Of a stretch of 64,000 bases of DNA, positions 8,381 to 17,580 are shown one piece after another. Under the pieces are notes generated by a model that saw only the letters and a list, made by a program, of their open reading frames with translations, was not told the origin of the DNA and made no database searches. The number at the start of each line of letters is the position of its first letter. Positions within the stretch are counted from its first letter, which is position 1. The translations under genes were made by a program, and so were the position numbers. Origin of the DNA: Paenibacillus peoriae KCTC 3763 (GTDB lineage Bacteria > Bacillota > Bacilli > Paenibacillales > Paenibacillaceae); NCBI RefSeq assembly GCF_000236805.1, contig NZ_AGFX01000041.1, forward strand, positions 372,001-436,000. Reading direction: 5' to 3'.

Positions 8381-10747
8381 TCATTCCAGTTCAGCAACAG
8401 TTACCCCTGTGCCGCCTTCATTGTAATTGCCAATGCGGTAGCTTTTCACATGCTTATGCTTGCGAAGATATTCCTGAATGCCTGTACGCAAAACCCCTGT
8501 GCCTTTGCCATGAATAATGTGAACCTGACCGAGATTGGCTAAAAATGCTTCATCCATGAAGCGATCTACCTCGATCAGAGCTTCCTCGACATTCGCTCCC
8601 CGAAGATCAAGTTCATTGCGTACATTATCATCCCTCGTTCGTTTGACGCCTGTGACTGGCTTTTGAACCCTTGGTGCAGGCGTTTGAGCAGGCTGTAGCA
8701 GCTCCAAATCATCCAGACTGACCTTCATTTTCATGATACCCAGTTGAACGACAGCTTCCTTGCTACCAGACAGCTCGACCACGTGGCCTTTTTTGTTCAG
8801 ACTATGAACAGATACCTCATCTCCGGCCATAATAGAACGAGTACGTGTAGCAGCACGTTTGACCGTGTTCTTCTTGCGTTGCTTAGGTTCAGCCTCATCC
8901 AGCTCTTTACGAGCTGCAATCAGCTTATGCTCCTTAACAGAAGCTCCTTCTTCCTGAGCCAGTTTGCGTAAATCGCTAATGATCTTCTCTGCTTCGCTAC
9001 GAGCCTTATCTACTAGAACTCTTGCTTCATCCTCTGCTTTTTCCAGCATACGGTCCCGTTGTGACTCCAGCTTATCCAGCTCAGTCTGGTGACGGCTGCG
9101 TAATGCTTCCATTTCCGTACGGAGCTGCTCCGCCTTTTCCCGTTCCTGCTCAGCCGTCAAACGGTTCTGCTCCAGTGACGCAATCATGTGCTCGACGCGC
9201 TGATCTTCTTCTGTTACCTCACCACGGGCATAGTCTAAAATACGGCTCGGCAAGCCCAATCGCTCGGCAATGGCAAAAGCGTTGCTTCGTCCAGGTACAC
9301 CGACCAAAAGACGATAAGTAGGACTTAATGTAGCGACATCAAATTCCATGCTTGCATTAATGATTCCTTTGCGCTCATAGGCATACGCCTTCAATTCACT
9401 ATAGTGAGTCGTCGCAACCATACGGCAACCCATTGCATGCATATGCTCCAAAATCGATACAGCCAGCGCCGAGCCTTCCGCCGGATCTGTTCCTGCTCCT
9501 ACCTCATCAAGCAACACAAGGCTTTTAGGTGTCATATTTTTCAGAATGCTAATGATATTAGTCATATGGCTGGAAAAAGTACTCAAGTTTTGCTCAATGC
9601 TCTGCTCGTCACCAATATCCGCATAGATGGCGTCAAATACGCATAGCTGACTTTCATCCTCCACAGGTACAAAAAGTCCTGACATCGCCATCAAGCTTAG
9701 CAGACCGATAGTTTTCAGGGTAACTGTCTTCCCCCCTGTATTGGGTCCCGTAACGATAATGGAGGTGTAGGAATTGCCCAGCTCCACGTCAATGGGAACG
9801 ACCTGCTCCAACGGGATTAGAGGATGTCTGCCTTTTTTCAGCTTCAAGTATCCGCGATCATTCATCAAAGGCAAGGTGGCCTTCATTTCACGGGCGAGAC
9901 GCGCTTTTGCAAAAATAAAATCAAGATTGCCCAAAATGTCCACATCATACAGCAGCATATCCGCTTGTTCGGCGACAAGCGCTGTCAGCTTTTGTAAAAT
10001 GACTTCAATTTCACGTTCTTCTCTCAGCCGTGTTTCCCTCAGCTTGTTGTTCATCGCTACAATCGATTCCGGCTCAATAAACAACGTTGCACCAGATCCG
10101 GATTGATCATGCACAATTCCGCCAAAATAAGAACGGTATTCGGCCTTGACCGGAATAACAAAACGATCTCCACGAATCGTAATTAACTGATCCTGCAGCA
10201 TTTTGGAGACGGTGGAGGAACGAATCATGGAATCCAGCTTTTCACGAATACGCACTTCACCGGAGCGCAGCTCCCGGCGAATTTGCGAAAGCTCTGTACT
10301 GGCAGAATCCAGCACCTCTGCGTTTTCGTCAATACAGCCTTTAATCGAGTTTTCCAAGCTTCTCTGCTCTGAAAGCTGCTCACTCCAAAACAGCAAGGTT
10401 TCGACAGGATTTTCCTCATGCAGACTTGCTACGCACACCTGTATACGACGTGCAGCCTGCACTGTAGTCCGAATGCCAAGCAGCTCCTGCGGACTCAGCG
10501 TTCCGCCAATACGTGCGCGTTTCACCGCCGGAGTAATGTCCACCACTCCGTTAAATGAAGGCACTCCTTTGAGCCGATCAGCAGCATAGGCCTCATCCGT
10601 GCCTTTCAACAGTTTCTTGATATGCTCCAAATCATCGCTGGGCTGTAGTCGAAGAGCTGTTTGCTGGCCTGTTGTCGTTTGGGCATAGTGACTTAGTTTA
10701 TTTAGAATTTTTTGGTATTCAAGGGTTTTAAAAATTTTAGAGTCCAA
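8381..10747 (-). CDS. mutS2: MutS2 endonuclease / collided-ribosome rescue ATPase
   Basis: A 788-residue MutS2. An N-terminal MutS core-like part is followed by the ATPase domain with Walker A VTGPNTGGKT (about residue 335) and Walker B LVLLDEVGAGTDPAEGSALA. A long coiled coil follows (LEQNRLTAEQEREKAEQLRT), and the C-terminal Smr nuclease domain has LDLRGANVEEAL and HIIHGKGTGVLR. Length and order match Bacillus MutS2, which lacks the mismatch-recognition domain and has been linked to splitting stalled collided ribosomes in Bacillus subtilis. The start is TTG, 8 bases after AAAGGAG; the upstream frame starts overlap the ribosome binding site. It lies upstream of the DUF350 gene. Unlike the Bacillus subtilis order, no polX or cvpA lies between it and zapA. 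Confidence 0.95.
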   Translation of the reverse strand: MDSKIFKTLEYQKILNKLSHYAQTTTGQQTALRLQPSDDLEHIKKLLKGTDEAYAADRLKGVPSFNGVVDITPAVKRARIGGTLSPQELLGIRTTVQAARRIQVCVASLHEENPVETLLFWSEQLSEQRSLENSIKGCIDENAEVLDSASTELSQIRRELRSGEVRIREKLDSMIRSSTVSKMLQDQLITIRGDRFVIPVKAEYRSYFGGIVHDQSGSGATLFIEPESIVAMNNKLRETRLREEREIEVILQKLTALVAEQADMLLYDVDILGNLDFIFAKARLAREMKATLPLMNDRGYLKLKKGRHPLIPLEQVVPIDVELGNSYTSIIVTGPNTGGKTVTLKTIGLLSLMAMSGLFVPVEDESQLCVFDAIYADIGDEQSIEQNLSTFSSHMTNIISILKNMTPKSLVLLDEVGAGTDPAEGSALAVSILEHMHAMGCRMVATTHYSELKAYAYERKGIINASMEFDVATLSPTYRLLVGVPGRSNAFAIAERLGLPSRILDYARGEVTEEDQRVEHMIASLEQNRLTAEQEREKAEQLRTEMEALRSRHQTELDKLESQRDRMLEKAEDEARVLVDKARSEAEKIISDLRKLAQEEGASVKEHKLIAARKELDEAEPKQRKKNTVKRAATRTRSIMAGDEVSVHSLNKKGHVVELSGSKEAVVQLGIMKMKVSLDDLELLQPAQTPAPRVQKPVTGVKRTRDDNVRNELDLRGANVEEALIEVDRFMDEAFLANLGQVHIIHGKGTGVLRTGIQEYLRKHKHVKSYRIGNYNEGGTGVTVAELE

Positions 10748-10900
10748 CTTCACTACTCCTTTCACTTATATCTATATTATACCGAAAGCCGCAAACTTAC
10801 GCTATTTGCCAACACTGTTTTACACATAAGAAAGCTCTCCATGCCACACACTAACCTTTGTCTAACCCTGCAATTTCAAAAAAACGAAGGAGGTTATTCC

Positions 10901-11260
10901 GTGAGCATTCTTGGGCACATTGTGCGTTTCATCGTAGCCGCCCTGGTACTGATGGTCGTAAGCTGGATCGTTCCCGGATTTAGTGTAGGCGGCTTTTGGA
11001 GCGCGCTGATCCTTGCGATTGTCATTGCCTTGATTGGTTATATTATTGAGGCCATGTTCGGTCGGCGCGTTTCTCCATTCGGACGCGGTATCGTAGGTTT
11101 TCTGGTGAGCGCTCTGGTTATCTGGGTGGCTCAATATATTGTGACCAGTGTGAGTGTTTCTGTGATGGGCGCATTGCTAGCTGCATTGGTTATCGGGATT
11201 ATCGACCTGTTCATTCCGGTAGCAACACCTTTTGAAGCCGGTCGTAAGGCCAAGGATTAA
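10901..11260 (+). CDS. Phage holin family 4-like membrane protein (YvlD-like)
   Basis: A 119-residue membrane protein with four hydrophobic helices: IVRFIVAALVLMVVSWIVPG, WSALILAIVIALIGYIIEAM, GIVGFLVSALVIWVAQYI and GALLAALVIGIIDLFIPVA. This matches the four-helix phage holin/YvlD family, most members of which are chromosomal and not phage genes. The GTG start has GGAGG seven bases upstream; the open frame runs 63 codons further into the mutS2 promoter region and is not credible there. It is a single gene transcribed away from mutS2 and ends at a terminator. No lysis enzymes or phage genes are nearby, so a prophage origin is unlikely. Function unknown. Confidence 0.7.
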   Translation: MSILGHIVRFIVAALVLMVVSWIVPGFSVGGFWSALILAIVIALIGYIIEAMFGRRVSPFGRGIVGFLVSALVIWVAQYIVTSVSVSVMGALLAALVIGIIDLFIPVATPFEAGRKAKD

Positions 11261-11280
11261 TTTTCGGTTTACACCGCGGC

Positions 11281-11325
11281 AAAGCTGTCCCAAGCAGATT
11301 TATTCTGCCAAAGGGCAGCTTTTTG
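11281..11325 (+). terminator. Intrinsic terminator of the holin-like gene
   Basis: The arms AAAGCTGTCC and GGGCAGCTTT form a long stem-loop followed by a short T-run (TTTTTG). It lies 20 bases after the stop codon. Confidence 0.7.
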
Positions 11326-11361
11326 TCACGCACACACCTACGGTGAATCCAGTATACAAAT

Positions 11362-11389
11362 AATCCCCGGCGATAAGCAGCCGGGGATT
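11362..11389 (-). terminator. GC-rich hairpin after the zapA-like gene
   Basis: The arms AATCCCCGG and CCGGGGATT with a 10-base loop lie 24 bases past the stop codon of the leftward ZapA-like gene. The following tract on that strand (ATTTG) is only weakly T-rich, so its efficiency is uncertain. Confidence 0.55.
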
Positions 11390-11412
11390 TGCGTTACATC
11401 TATGATCCGTAT

Positions 11413-13437
11413 CTACTGATCCTGTTCGATGAGCTCAATCCATTCATTATACTCCGTTTGAAGCTTGGTGTATTCTTCCTGCAATTGACGCAATTCCGTC
11501 GAAATCTTTTCTGTATTTTCCCGATCTACATCCTGCTGAACTTGTAAAAGACGAAGCTGATGAGCCGCCATTTCATAATTTTGACCCACTTCATTAAGCT
11601 CAGACTGTAAAGCAAGCCGTTCCTGCTCTACAGATTGCTGTTCAGCCTTCGCCGTTTCGGCAGCTTCAACTGCCAAACGGATCTCCTCCTGCAGTTGCTC
11701 CTTTTGTTCAACCGTTACGGCTATTTCACGTTCCCACGTAGCAAATTCTTCCTTGCGTGCAGCGTCTTCAGCCTCCCAACGTTCCACCTCGGCCTTCAAC
11801 TGCTCATATTTAAGCTGCCATTCCAACAATTCTTCTGCAGTACGTTCCATTTCACTCTGCCGTTCGCTATCTTCACGCTGGAGTTTTTTTATATTCCGCT
11901 CCAATTGTTCAGCCCGGCTCTTCATGCTGCTATGCTGCTCCTGAAGCACGTTGTAGGCCTGTATTCCTTCCTGCTCACGACCGTTTACCTTTTTCAGCTC
12001 ATCCTGAACACGTATTAGCTCAGGCGAAAGCTCTTTGATTTTGGCTTCCAGCTGTAACAGACGCTGCTGCTGTGCCGCAAACTTGCTATTAACAGCTTCC
12101 ACTTCTGCCTCAGCATACTGTAATTGCTCCTGCGTTTTTGTCTTCTGTTCACGTGCCTCCTGTAGCGAAAGCTCCAATTCATCGACGGCATGCTGATGCT
12201 CCTCAGCAAGCTTCTGCCATGACTTCTCACTTTCAGCCAGTGCAGCCAGTTCGCTTTGCAGCTTGCGAGAGGATACGTGCGCCTGCTCCAGCAGCTTGTG
12301 CATCCGGCGCTGTTCTTCCTCCAGCTTAGCCGCTTGCTGCTGAACAGCCTTGGCTTCCGTAGCCAAAAGATCATAACGGTCCTGCAGCTCTTTACGCGCA
12401 AGCGCATCCGCCTGTTCCCGTTCTGCTGCGGCCTGCCGCTGCGTTTTCAGCTGGGACTCCAACTCGGTCTGCTGCTGCTTCAATAATGCAGCTTGCTCTT
12501 GCGCTTCTCCCAAACGGGACGCGAGCTCTGCTTTGCCTGCCTGTACCTCGTCCAACTGCTCCTGAAGCTCCTCGATTCGAATCCCCTGCTCAAGCGCAGC
12601 TTCCTCGGCTCGTTTCTCCGCTTCCTGGTGCTGAAGATTTCTCTCATTCAGCTCTTGCTGCGACTGTGTTCGCTCCTGCTCTAGCTGCTCATTCAGCCCG
12701 GAACACTTGGTCTGCCATTCTGTTACCTTCTGGCTATGCTCCTGCTGCAAAGCAGTACGCTGCTTATCCAATTCTGTGCGTTGACGCTCCTGATGAGCCT
12801 TCTCCGCAGCCAAAAGCTTGGCTTCAGACTGCTTCGCCGCCTCAGCCAATTCCTTTTTCGTTTGCTCCTCCGCCTGCCGGATCCGGGCATTTGCCGCTTC
12901 CTGCTGCTCTTTCAATTTACGGGAAGCTTCTTGACGGGACTCCTCCAATTCACGTTTAGCCTGCTTTTGCTCATTTTCAAGCTCGGCTGCCTTCTTCTCC
13001 TGCTGCTCCAGCCTTGTCCTCAATGCAGCAATTTCCTTGGCTGATACGGATTCGGTTTCTGCCAGCTTCTTCTGGGTCGCTTCTTTCTCTTCGTTCAATT
13101 GAATAAGAGACTGCTTCATATCTGTATTTTTCTGCTGCTGTTCTCCCAGGGCTGTCTGAAGTTGCGCCAGCTCTCCCCGGAGTTCGGCACGTTCGGCGGC
13201 TAATCGGTTCATATGGCTTTGAATTTCCTGAATTTGTACAGCCTCTTCTGCCATATGGACTGCAGCCAGCACGGCAATTCGGGGCATATCCAGACGTGAA
13301 TGAGCTTGGGAAATACCGTGCATGCGTTCATCCACGTAATTAGCAACCTGTTTCATATAATCGGGATTACTGCCGACGAGTCTATAAGAAGTACCGTAGA
13401 TCTCTACAGTGACGCGAGTACGATCCGGTGTAGTCAC
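11413..13437 (-). CDS. zapA: ZapA-domain protein with ~580-residue coiled-coil extension
   Basis: A 674-residue protein. The first ~70 residues are a clear ZapA domain: TRVTVEIYGTSYRLVGS, then DYMKQVANYVDERMHGI, then PRIAVLAAVHMAEEAVQ. ZapA binds FtsZ at midcell and bundles protofilaments; bacterial ZapA proteins are usually around 85-110 residues. Here the dimer-forming helix continues as an almost unbroken, Glu/Gln/Lys/Ala-rich coiled coil to the end (QTEYNEWIELIEQDQ). No stop codon or frameshift interrupts it. The GTG start lies 8 bases after GGAGG. It follows pheST, as in the Bacillus order pheS-pheT-(rnhC)-zapA, which supports orthology. Whether the long tail acts as a spacer, scaffold or SMC/EzrA-like rod is unknown. 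The opposite strand carries many spurious open frames because of the codon composition. Confidence 0.85.
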   Translation of the reverse strand: MTTPDRTRVTVEIYGTSYRLVGSNPDYMKQVANYVDERMHGISQAHSRLDMPRIAVLAAVHMAEEAVQIQEIQSHMNRLAAERAELRGELAQLQTALGEQQQKNTDMKQSLIQLNEEKEATQKKLAETESVSAKEIAALRTRLEQQEKKAAELENEQKQAKRELEESRQEASRKLKEQQEAANARIRQAEEQTKKELAEAAKQSEAKLLAAEKAHQERQRTELDKQRTALQQEHSQKVTEWQTKCSGLNEQLEQERTQSQQELNERNLQHQEAEKRAEEAALEQGIRIEELQEQLDEVQAGKAELASRLGEAQEQAALLKQQQTELESQLKTQRQAAAEREQADALARKELQDRYDLLATEAKAVQQQAAKLEEEQRRMHKLLEQAHVSSRKLQSELAALAESEKSWQKLAEEHQHAVDELELSLQEAREQKTKTQEQLQYAEAEVEAVNSKFAAQQQRLLQLEAKIKELSPELIRVQDELKKVNGREQEGIQAYNVLQEQHSSMKSRAEQLERNIKKLQREDSERQSEMERTAEELLEWQLKYEQLKAEVERWEAEDAARKEEFATWEREIAVTVEQKEQLQEEIRLAVEAAETAKAEQQSVEQERLALQSELNEVGQNYEMAAHQLRLLQVQQDVDRENTEKISTELRQLQEEYTKLQTEYNEWIELIEQDQ

Positions 13438-13587
13438 AATTATGCCCTCCTTCAATACTACTGTATGTTGATTCTAAGTTGTGTCCGATTCTATGGTACC
13501 CCGCCCTTGGTGGAGCGTTCAACCCCATAGTCCGGCTTCCCCGCAGCGGGTGAATATCAGAGTAGAGAGCTTCAATGATGATAGGCC

Positions 13588-13631
13588 AAAAAGCCGTATC
13601 GAACCTCTGTCACTAAGATTCGATACGGCTT
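13588..13631 (-). terminator. Intrinsic terminator of pheST
   Basis: A perfect 12-bp stem (AAGCCGTATCGA with its complement at 13620-13631) followed on the minus strand by TTTTTGG. It lies 14 bases after the pheT stop and isolates pheST from zapA. The remaining ~150 bases up to the zapA start should hold its own promoter, which I could not pinpoint. Confidence 0.85.
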
Positions 13632-13644
13632 CCCGCATTTCCTG

Positions 13645-16092
13645 CTACTTTCTCAATTCCGCTCCAAAAGTTTGCTCCAGAGACGTAACGACAGGAGAAT
13701 GCGCCGCATTAATTTCTTCATCCGTCAGCGTGTGCTCCCAATGACGGTAGGTCAGGGAAATAGCTACGCTCTTCTTGTCCTCACCAAGCTTGCTGCCTGT
13801 AAATACGTCAAACACCCGTGCATCCTGCAACAGTTCTCCGCCTGCAGCATAAATAACACGAAGCAGTTCGCCTGCCTCAACGTCTTTGTCAACCACGAGA
13901 GCAATGTCACGTTCCACGGACGGGAAGCGAGCCAACTCTCTAAATTGGATATGATTGTTGGCATGTTCAACGACTTGCTGTAAAGCAATTTCAGCTACAT
14001 ACGTATCATTCAGTCCATAAGACTGCTGCAATTCCGGATGGATTTGCCCGACCGTACCGATTCGCAGGGAGCTTCCATTCACATCCAGCCATACCGAAGC
14101 GGAACGTCCCGGATGATAACTTTGTGGTTGGTCAGCTACATAACGAATGCTTGCACTCAGCCCGAAATAGTCGAACACCGTTTCAAGTGCCCCTTTAATA
14201 TCAAAGAAATCGACCTTCTCAGCACCGATGTTCCATTGTTTTTCACGGCGCACTCCAGTCAACAGCAGACTGAGCACTTGAATTTCCTGCGGCTGACGGG
14301 TTAATGTTTGCTCCTCTGTGTAAAATACAGTGCCTATTTCAAAAATCGCCAGATTTTCCTGCTTCCGGTTCATGTTGTACACCGCTGTATCCAACATCTG
14401 CGGAATCATACTCGTACGCAGAACGCTGCGGTCTTCGCTCATAGGCATCGCCAAACGAACCGGATGGCTGCCTTCTGTCAGGGCATTAAACAAGCCCGCG
14501 CTTTGCGGATGTACAAACGAATAACTGATTGTCTCTTGCCAGCCGCCATGCACCAGCAATTTGCGCAGCGAACGACGCAATGATTGTGATGCCGTCAATG
14601 CTCCCGGAGTGGTAGGCCCTTCAATCGGCGTGGTCGGAATGTTGTCGTAACCGTACAGACGCGCAACCTCTTCGATAAGATCCACGTCAATGGTAATATC
14701 CCCGCGGCGCGTAGGCACTTCAACTTCCATCACACCCTGCTCTGCATCGCCGCAACCAAAATGCAATCTACCGAAGATCGTTTTAACCTCAAGCAGTGAC
14801 AGCTCTGTTCCCAAATATCGATTTATTTTATCTAGCGACAGCTTGATAATACGATTTTCAGCTTTTGCAGAAGCAGATTCTACGATACCCTGGTGTACAA
14901 CTCCCCCTGCGTAACGTTGGATCAGCGCCGCCGCACGGTTTACAGCAGGTACAACGGCACCTGGATCAACCTCTTTTTCAAAACGCAGGCTTGCTTCCGA
15001 ACGAAGTCCAAGTTGACGGGAGGTTTTGCGCACCGTACCGCCATCAAACTTCGCGGATTCCAGCGCAATGCTGACAGTCGCATCTGTCACTTCCGAATTA
15101 GCCCCACCCATCACACCTGCCAGTGCAATCGGCTTCACTCCGTCCGTAATCAGCAGCATTTGCGGCTCCAGCTTACGTTCCTGATCATCCAGCGTAATTA
15201 ATGTTTCGCCTGCGCGAGCAAGCCGAACTTCAATGTTGCCATTTTCCAGCTTATCCGCATCAAAAGCATGCAACGGCTGACCGTATTCCAGCATGACATA
15301 GTTCGTAATATCCACGATGTTGTTGATCGGACGAATACCCGCTGCCATCAGACGGTTTTGAATCCACAACGGGGAAACCCCTACTTTTACACCTGTAATA
15401 TAACGGGCTGCATAGTGTGTACACAGCTCTGGAGTATCTACTTTCACGGATAAATGATCTGCTGCTGCATCACTGATCTCCACCAGATCCTTAGCCGGGT
15501 CAGCCAGCGAAATATCACGTCCCAGAATGGCGCTTACTTCATAGGCTGCTCCGTGCATGCTCAAGCAGTCCGAGCGGTTTGGCGTCAGATCAAAATCCAG
15601 TACGTAATCATCCAGCCCCAGCAGCTTCGTAATCGGCGTACCAATTTCAGCATCCTCCGGCAGCACGAGAATCCCTTCCTGCAATTCCTTGGGCAGCAGC
15701 TTGTCATTCATGCCCAGTTCCTTCGCCGAGCAGATCATGCCCATGGACACAACACCACGCAGCTTGGCCTTCTTAATATGAAAATCTCCTGGCAGCTTTG
15801 CACCCACAACGGCAACAGGAACCTTTTGACCTGCGTCCACGTTTTTGGCACCACACACGATTTGCAGATCTTCTCCCTGACCCGCATCGACAATACACAC
15901 ATTCAGCTTATCCGCATCCGGATGCTTTTCCTTGCTTTTTACATAGCCGACAACAACGCCAGTAATCCCTTGGTTGCGATGTTCGACTTCATCTATTTCA
16001 ATGCCCGAACGGGTGATTTTCTCTGCCAGCTCCTCCGCGCTCACCTGATCCAGCGATACATACTCGGACAGCCACTCGAATGATACTTTCAT
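13645..16092 (-). CDS. pheT: Phenylalanyl-tRNA synthetase beta subunit
   Basis: The large subunit of the heterotetrameric class II PheRS, which charges tRNA-Phe and edits misactivated tyrosine. At 815 residues it has the bacterial full length. Domains in order: N-terminal MKVSFEWLSEYVSLDQ; an OB-fold tRNA-binding (EMAP-like) domain with DADKLNVCIVDAGQGE and IVCGAKNVDAGQKVPVA; B3/4 editing domain (DFDLTPNRSDCLSMHG); B5 domain with RRGDITIDVDLIEEVARLYG; and C-terminal FDX-ACB anticodon-binding domain (FPSVERDIALVVDKDVEAG). It follows pheS with a 27-base gap and is cotranscribed under the Phe T-box. Confidence 0.97.
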   Translation of the reverse strand: MKVSFEWLSEYVSLDQVSAEELAEKITRSGIEIDEVEHRNQGITGVVVGYVKSKEKHPDADKLNVCIVDAGQGEDLQIVCGAKNVDAGQKVPVAVVGAKLPGDFHIKKAKLRGVVSMGMICSAKELGMNDKLLPKELQEGILVLPEDAEIGTPITKLLGLDDYVLDFDLTPNRSDCLSMHGAAYEVSAILGRDISLADPAKDLVEISDAAADHLSVKVDTPELCTHYAARYITGVKVGVSPLWIQNRLMAAGIRPINNIVDITNYVMLEYGQPLHAFDADKLENGNIEVRLARAGETLITLDDQERKLEPQMLLITDGVKPIALAGVMGGANSEVTDATVSIALESAKFDGGTVRKTSRQLGLRSEASLRFEKEVDPGAVVPAVNRAAALIQRYAGGVVHQGIVESASAKAENRIIKLSLDKINRYLGTELSLLEVKTIFGRLHFGCGDAEQGVMEVEVPTRRGDITIDVDLIEEVARLYGYDNIPTTPIEGPTTPGALTASQSLRRSLRKLLVHGGWQETISYSFVHPQSAGLFNALTEGSHPVRLAMPMSEDRSVLRTSMIPQMLDTAVYNMNRKQENLAIFEIGTVFYTEEQTLTRQPQEIQVLSLLLTGVRREKQWNIGAEKVDFFDIKGALETVFDYFGLSASIRYVADQPQSYHPGRSASVWLDVNGSSLRIGTVGQIHPELQQSYGLNDTYVAEIALQQVVEHANNHIQFRELARFPSVERDIALVVDKDVEAGELLRVIYAAGGELLQDARVFDVFTGSKLGEDKKSVAISLTYRHWEHTLTDEEINAAHSPVVTSLEQTFGAELRK

Positions 16093-16119
16093 ATGGGTTC
16101 ACTTCCCTTGATATAGTTG

Positions 16120-17151
16120 TTATTGACGCGCAAACTGTTTCAGGAACGATAGGTCGCTGTTATAGAAATGACGAATATCGTCAATGCCGTATTTCAAAAT
16201 GGCAATCCGCTCTACACCCATACCGAATGCAAAGCCACTGTACACCTCGGGATCAAAGCCACCCATTTCCAGTACTTTCGGATGCACCATGCCACAGCCC
16301 AAAATTTCGATCCACACGCGTTCGCCATTTTTCTTTACAAAGGTAACGTCAACTTCAGCACTCGGCTCGGTGAATGGAAAGAAGCTTGGACGCAGACGAA
16401 TTTCGGTCGATTCCCCGAACATTTCGCGTGCAAATTGCAGCAAGGTTCCTTTTAAATCACTCATACGAATGTCTTTTCCAATCACAAGTCCTTCAATTTG
16501 GTGGAATTGGAAGGAATGTGTTGCATCGTCATCATCACGGCGGAAAACCGTACCCGGACAAATGACCTTAATAGGCGTTTCACCCTTCATGGCTTCCATC
16601 GCGCGAATCTGAACCGGTGACGTATGGGTACGCATTAACAGATCTTCGGTCAGGTAAAACGAATCCTGCATATCGCGCGCCGGGTGATTTTTAGGCAAAT
16701 TCAACGCTTCGAAGTTGTAATAATCCGTCTCTGCCTGCGGTCCCTCTGCAACTCGATAACCCATGCCTGTGAAAATGTCTTCAATTTGCTCGATCACTTT
16801 GTTAAGCGGGTGAAGCCCGCCTTGCGGCAACGCGCGTCCAGGCAGCGTAACGTCGATTTTTTCCGCTTGCAGACGTTCATTCGTTTCCGCTTTCGTGAAC
16901 TCGTCCTGTTTGCGGTTGACCACTTCTTCAATGGCCTCGCGTACTTCATTGGCTACTTGTCCAACAACCGGACGCTCTTCCGCACTCAGCTTGCCCATAC
17001 CGCGCAAAATCTCAGTCAACGCACCCTTTTTCCCCGAATACTTAACCCGCAGGTCAGCCAGCTCCTTGGCTGTTGCCACCTTCTCCAATACTTCCAGTGC
17101 TTCTTCCTTCAAGGCCAGCAAATGTTCCTTCATTTGGATGGTTTCGCTCAT
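16120..17151 (-). CDS. pheS: Phenylalanyl-tRNA synthetase alpha subunit
   Basis: The catalytic alpha subunit of PheRS, 343 residues. An N-terminal coiled coil ([20 protein letters not shown]) that binds tRNA precedes the class II core: [20 protein letters not shown], motif 2 [20 protein letters not shown], and motif 3 [18 protein letters not shown]. The phenylalanine pocket segment [16 protein letters not shown] is present. AAGGGG lies 12 bases before the ATG. The gene is preceded by a complete T-box leader with a TTC specifier, so the operon should respond to uncharged tRNA-Phe. Confidence 0.97.
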   Translation of the reverse strand: MSETIQMKEHLLALKEEALEVLEKVATAKELADLRVKYSGKKGALTEILRGMGKLSAEERPVVGQVANEVREAIEEVVNRKQDEFTKAETNERLQAEKIDVTLPGRALPQGGLHPLNKVIEQIEDIFTGMGYRVAEGPQAETDYYNFEALNLPKNHPARDMQDSFYLTEDLLMRTHTSPVQIRAMEAMKGETPIKVICPGTVFRRDDDDATHSFQFHQIEGLVIGKDIRMSDLKGTLLQFAREMFGESTEIRLRPSFFPFTEPSAEVDVTFVKKNGERVWIEILGCGMVHPKVLEMGGFDPEVYSGFAFGMGVERIAILKYGIDDIRHFYNSDLSFLKQFARQ

Positions 17152-17196
17152 CGCCTGTTCAGTCCCCTTTCTTCATCTCCAGCTTTTCAGACAACA

Positions 17197-17535
17197 AAAA
17201 AAGGTCCTTTCTCCCGGTAAGGGACGAAAAGACCGTGGTACCACCCTCGTTAGACAATCAAGCCCAGCTCACCTATTACTCTGCCTTTCGGCAATACAGG
17301 TGCTTGTTCACGCTATGCATCATCATCTCGCTCTGCACGTTGTAACGGTCGTGAACCGGTATCCTCTACTTGCCCATTCGCCATCTACATGACGCTTGAG
17401 GTTCAAGGAACTGCTCCGGAGCGAACTTCAACAGCCCATTATTTGCAGAAACGCTCTCAATCCTACGGCGCTTCCTCCCTGTTCAATCGGACACTGTCTA
17501 CTCTTCTCCATCAAGACATTTTTAATTTCGAACTA
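17197..17535 (-). promoter_or_regulatory. T-box leader of pheST (Phe, UUC specifier)
   Basis: A T-box riboswitch read leftward. The T-box core AGGGTGGTACCACGG lies at about 17233-17248 and is followed by the terminator hairpin built from CGTCCCTTACCGGGAG plus AAAGGACC and a run of T residues. The 5' side has the stem-I signature AGAAGAGTAGA near 17500. The specifier is best placed at 17423-17425 (TTC on this strand): the flanks G-TTC-GCTCCGGAGCAGTT align with the ilvB leader in this window, G-CTC-ACCTCGGAGCTGTT. Uncharged tRNA-Phe would stabilise the antiterminator. Confidence 0.92.
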
Positions 17536-17544
17536 TTGCTCATT

Positions 17545-17573
17545 ATTATATGCAAACTACCGCGCTTTGGCAA
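17545..17573 (-). promoter_or_regulatory. SigA promoter of pheST
   Basis: TTGCCA, a 17-base spacer and TATAAT on the minus strand, directly upstream of the T-box leader and touching the end of the ABC-F gene. Confidence 0.8.
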
Positions 17574-17580
17574 GCAGGGC

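Noticed and set aside
10901-11260. Prophage remnant suggested by a holin-family gene
   Set aside because: The four-helix family is common on chromosomes and no endolysin, structural or integrase gene is nearby.
11635-13044. Several open frames of 60-157 codons on the plus strand across the zapA-like gene
   Set aside because: They are Leu/Ser/Pro-rich mirrors of the Glu/Gln/Lys codons of the coiled coil, have no ribosome binding sites and no family features.
15454-16083. A 209-codon plus-strand open frame over pheT
   Set aside because: It is antisense to a fully conserved essential gene and has no recognisable protein pattern.
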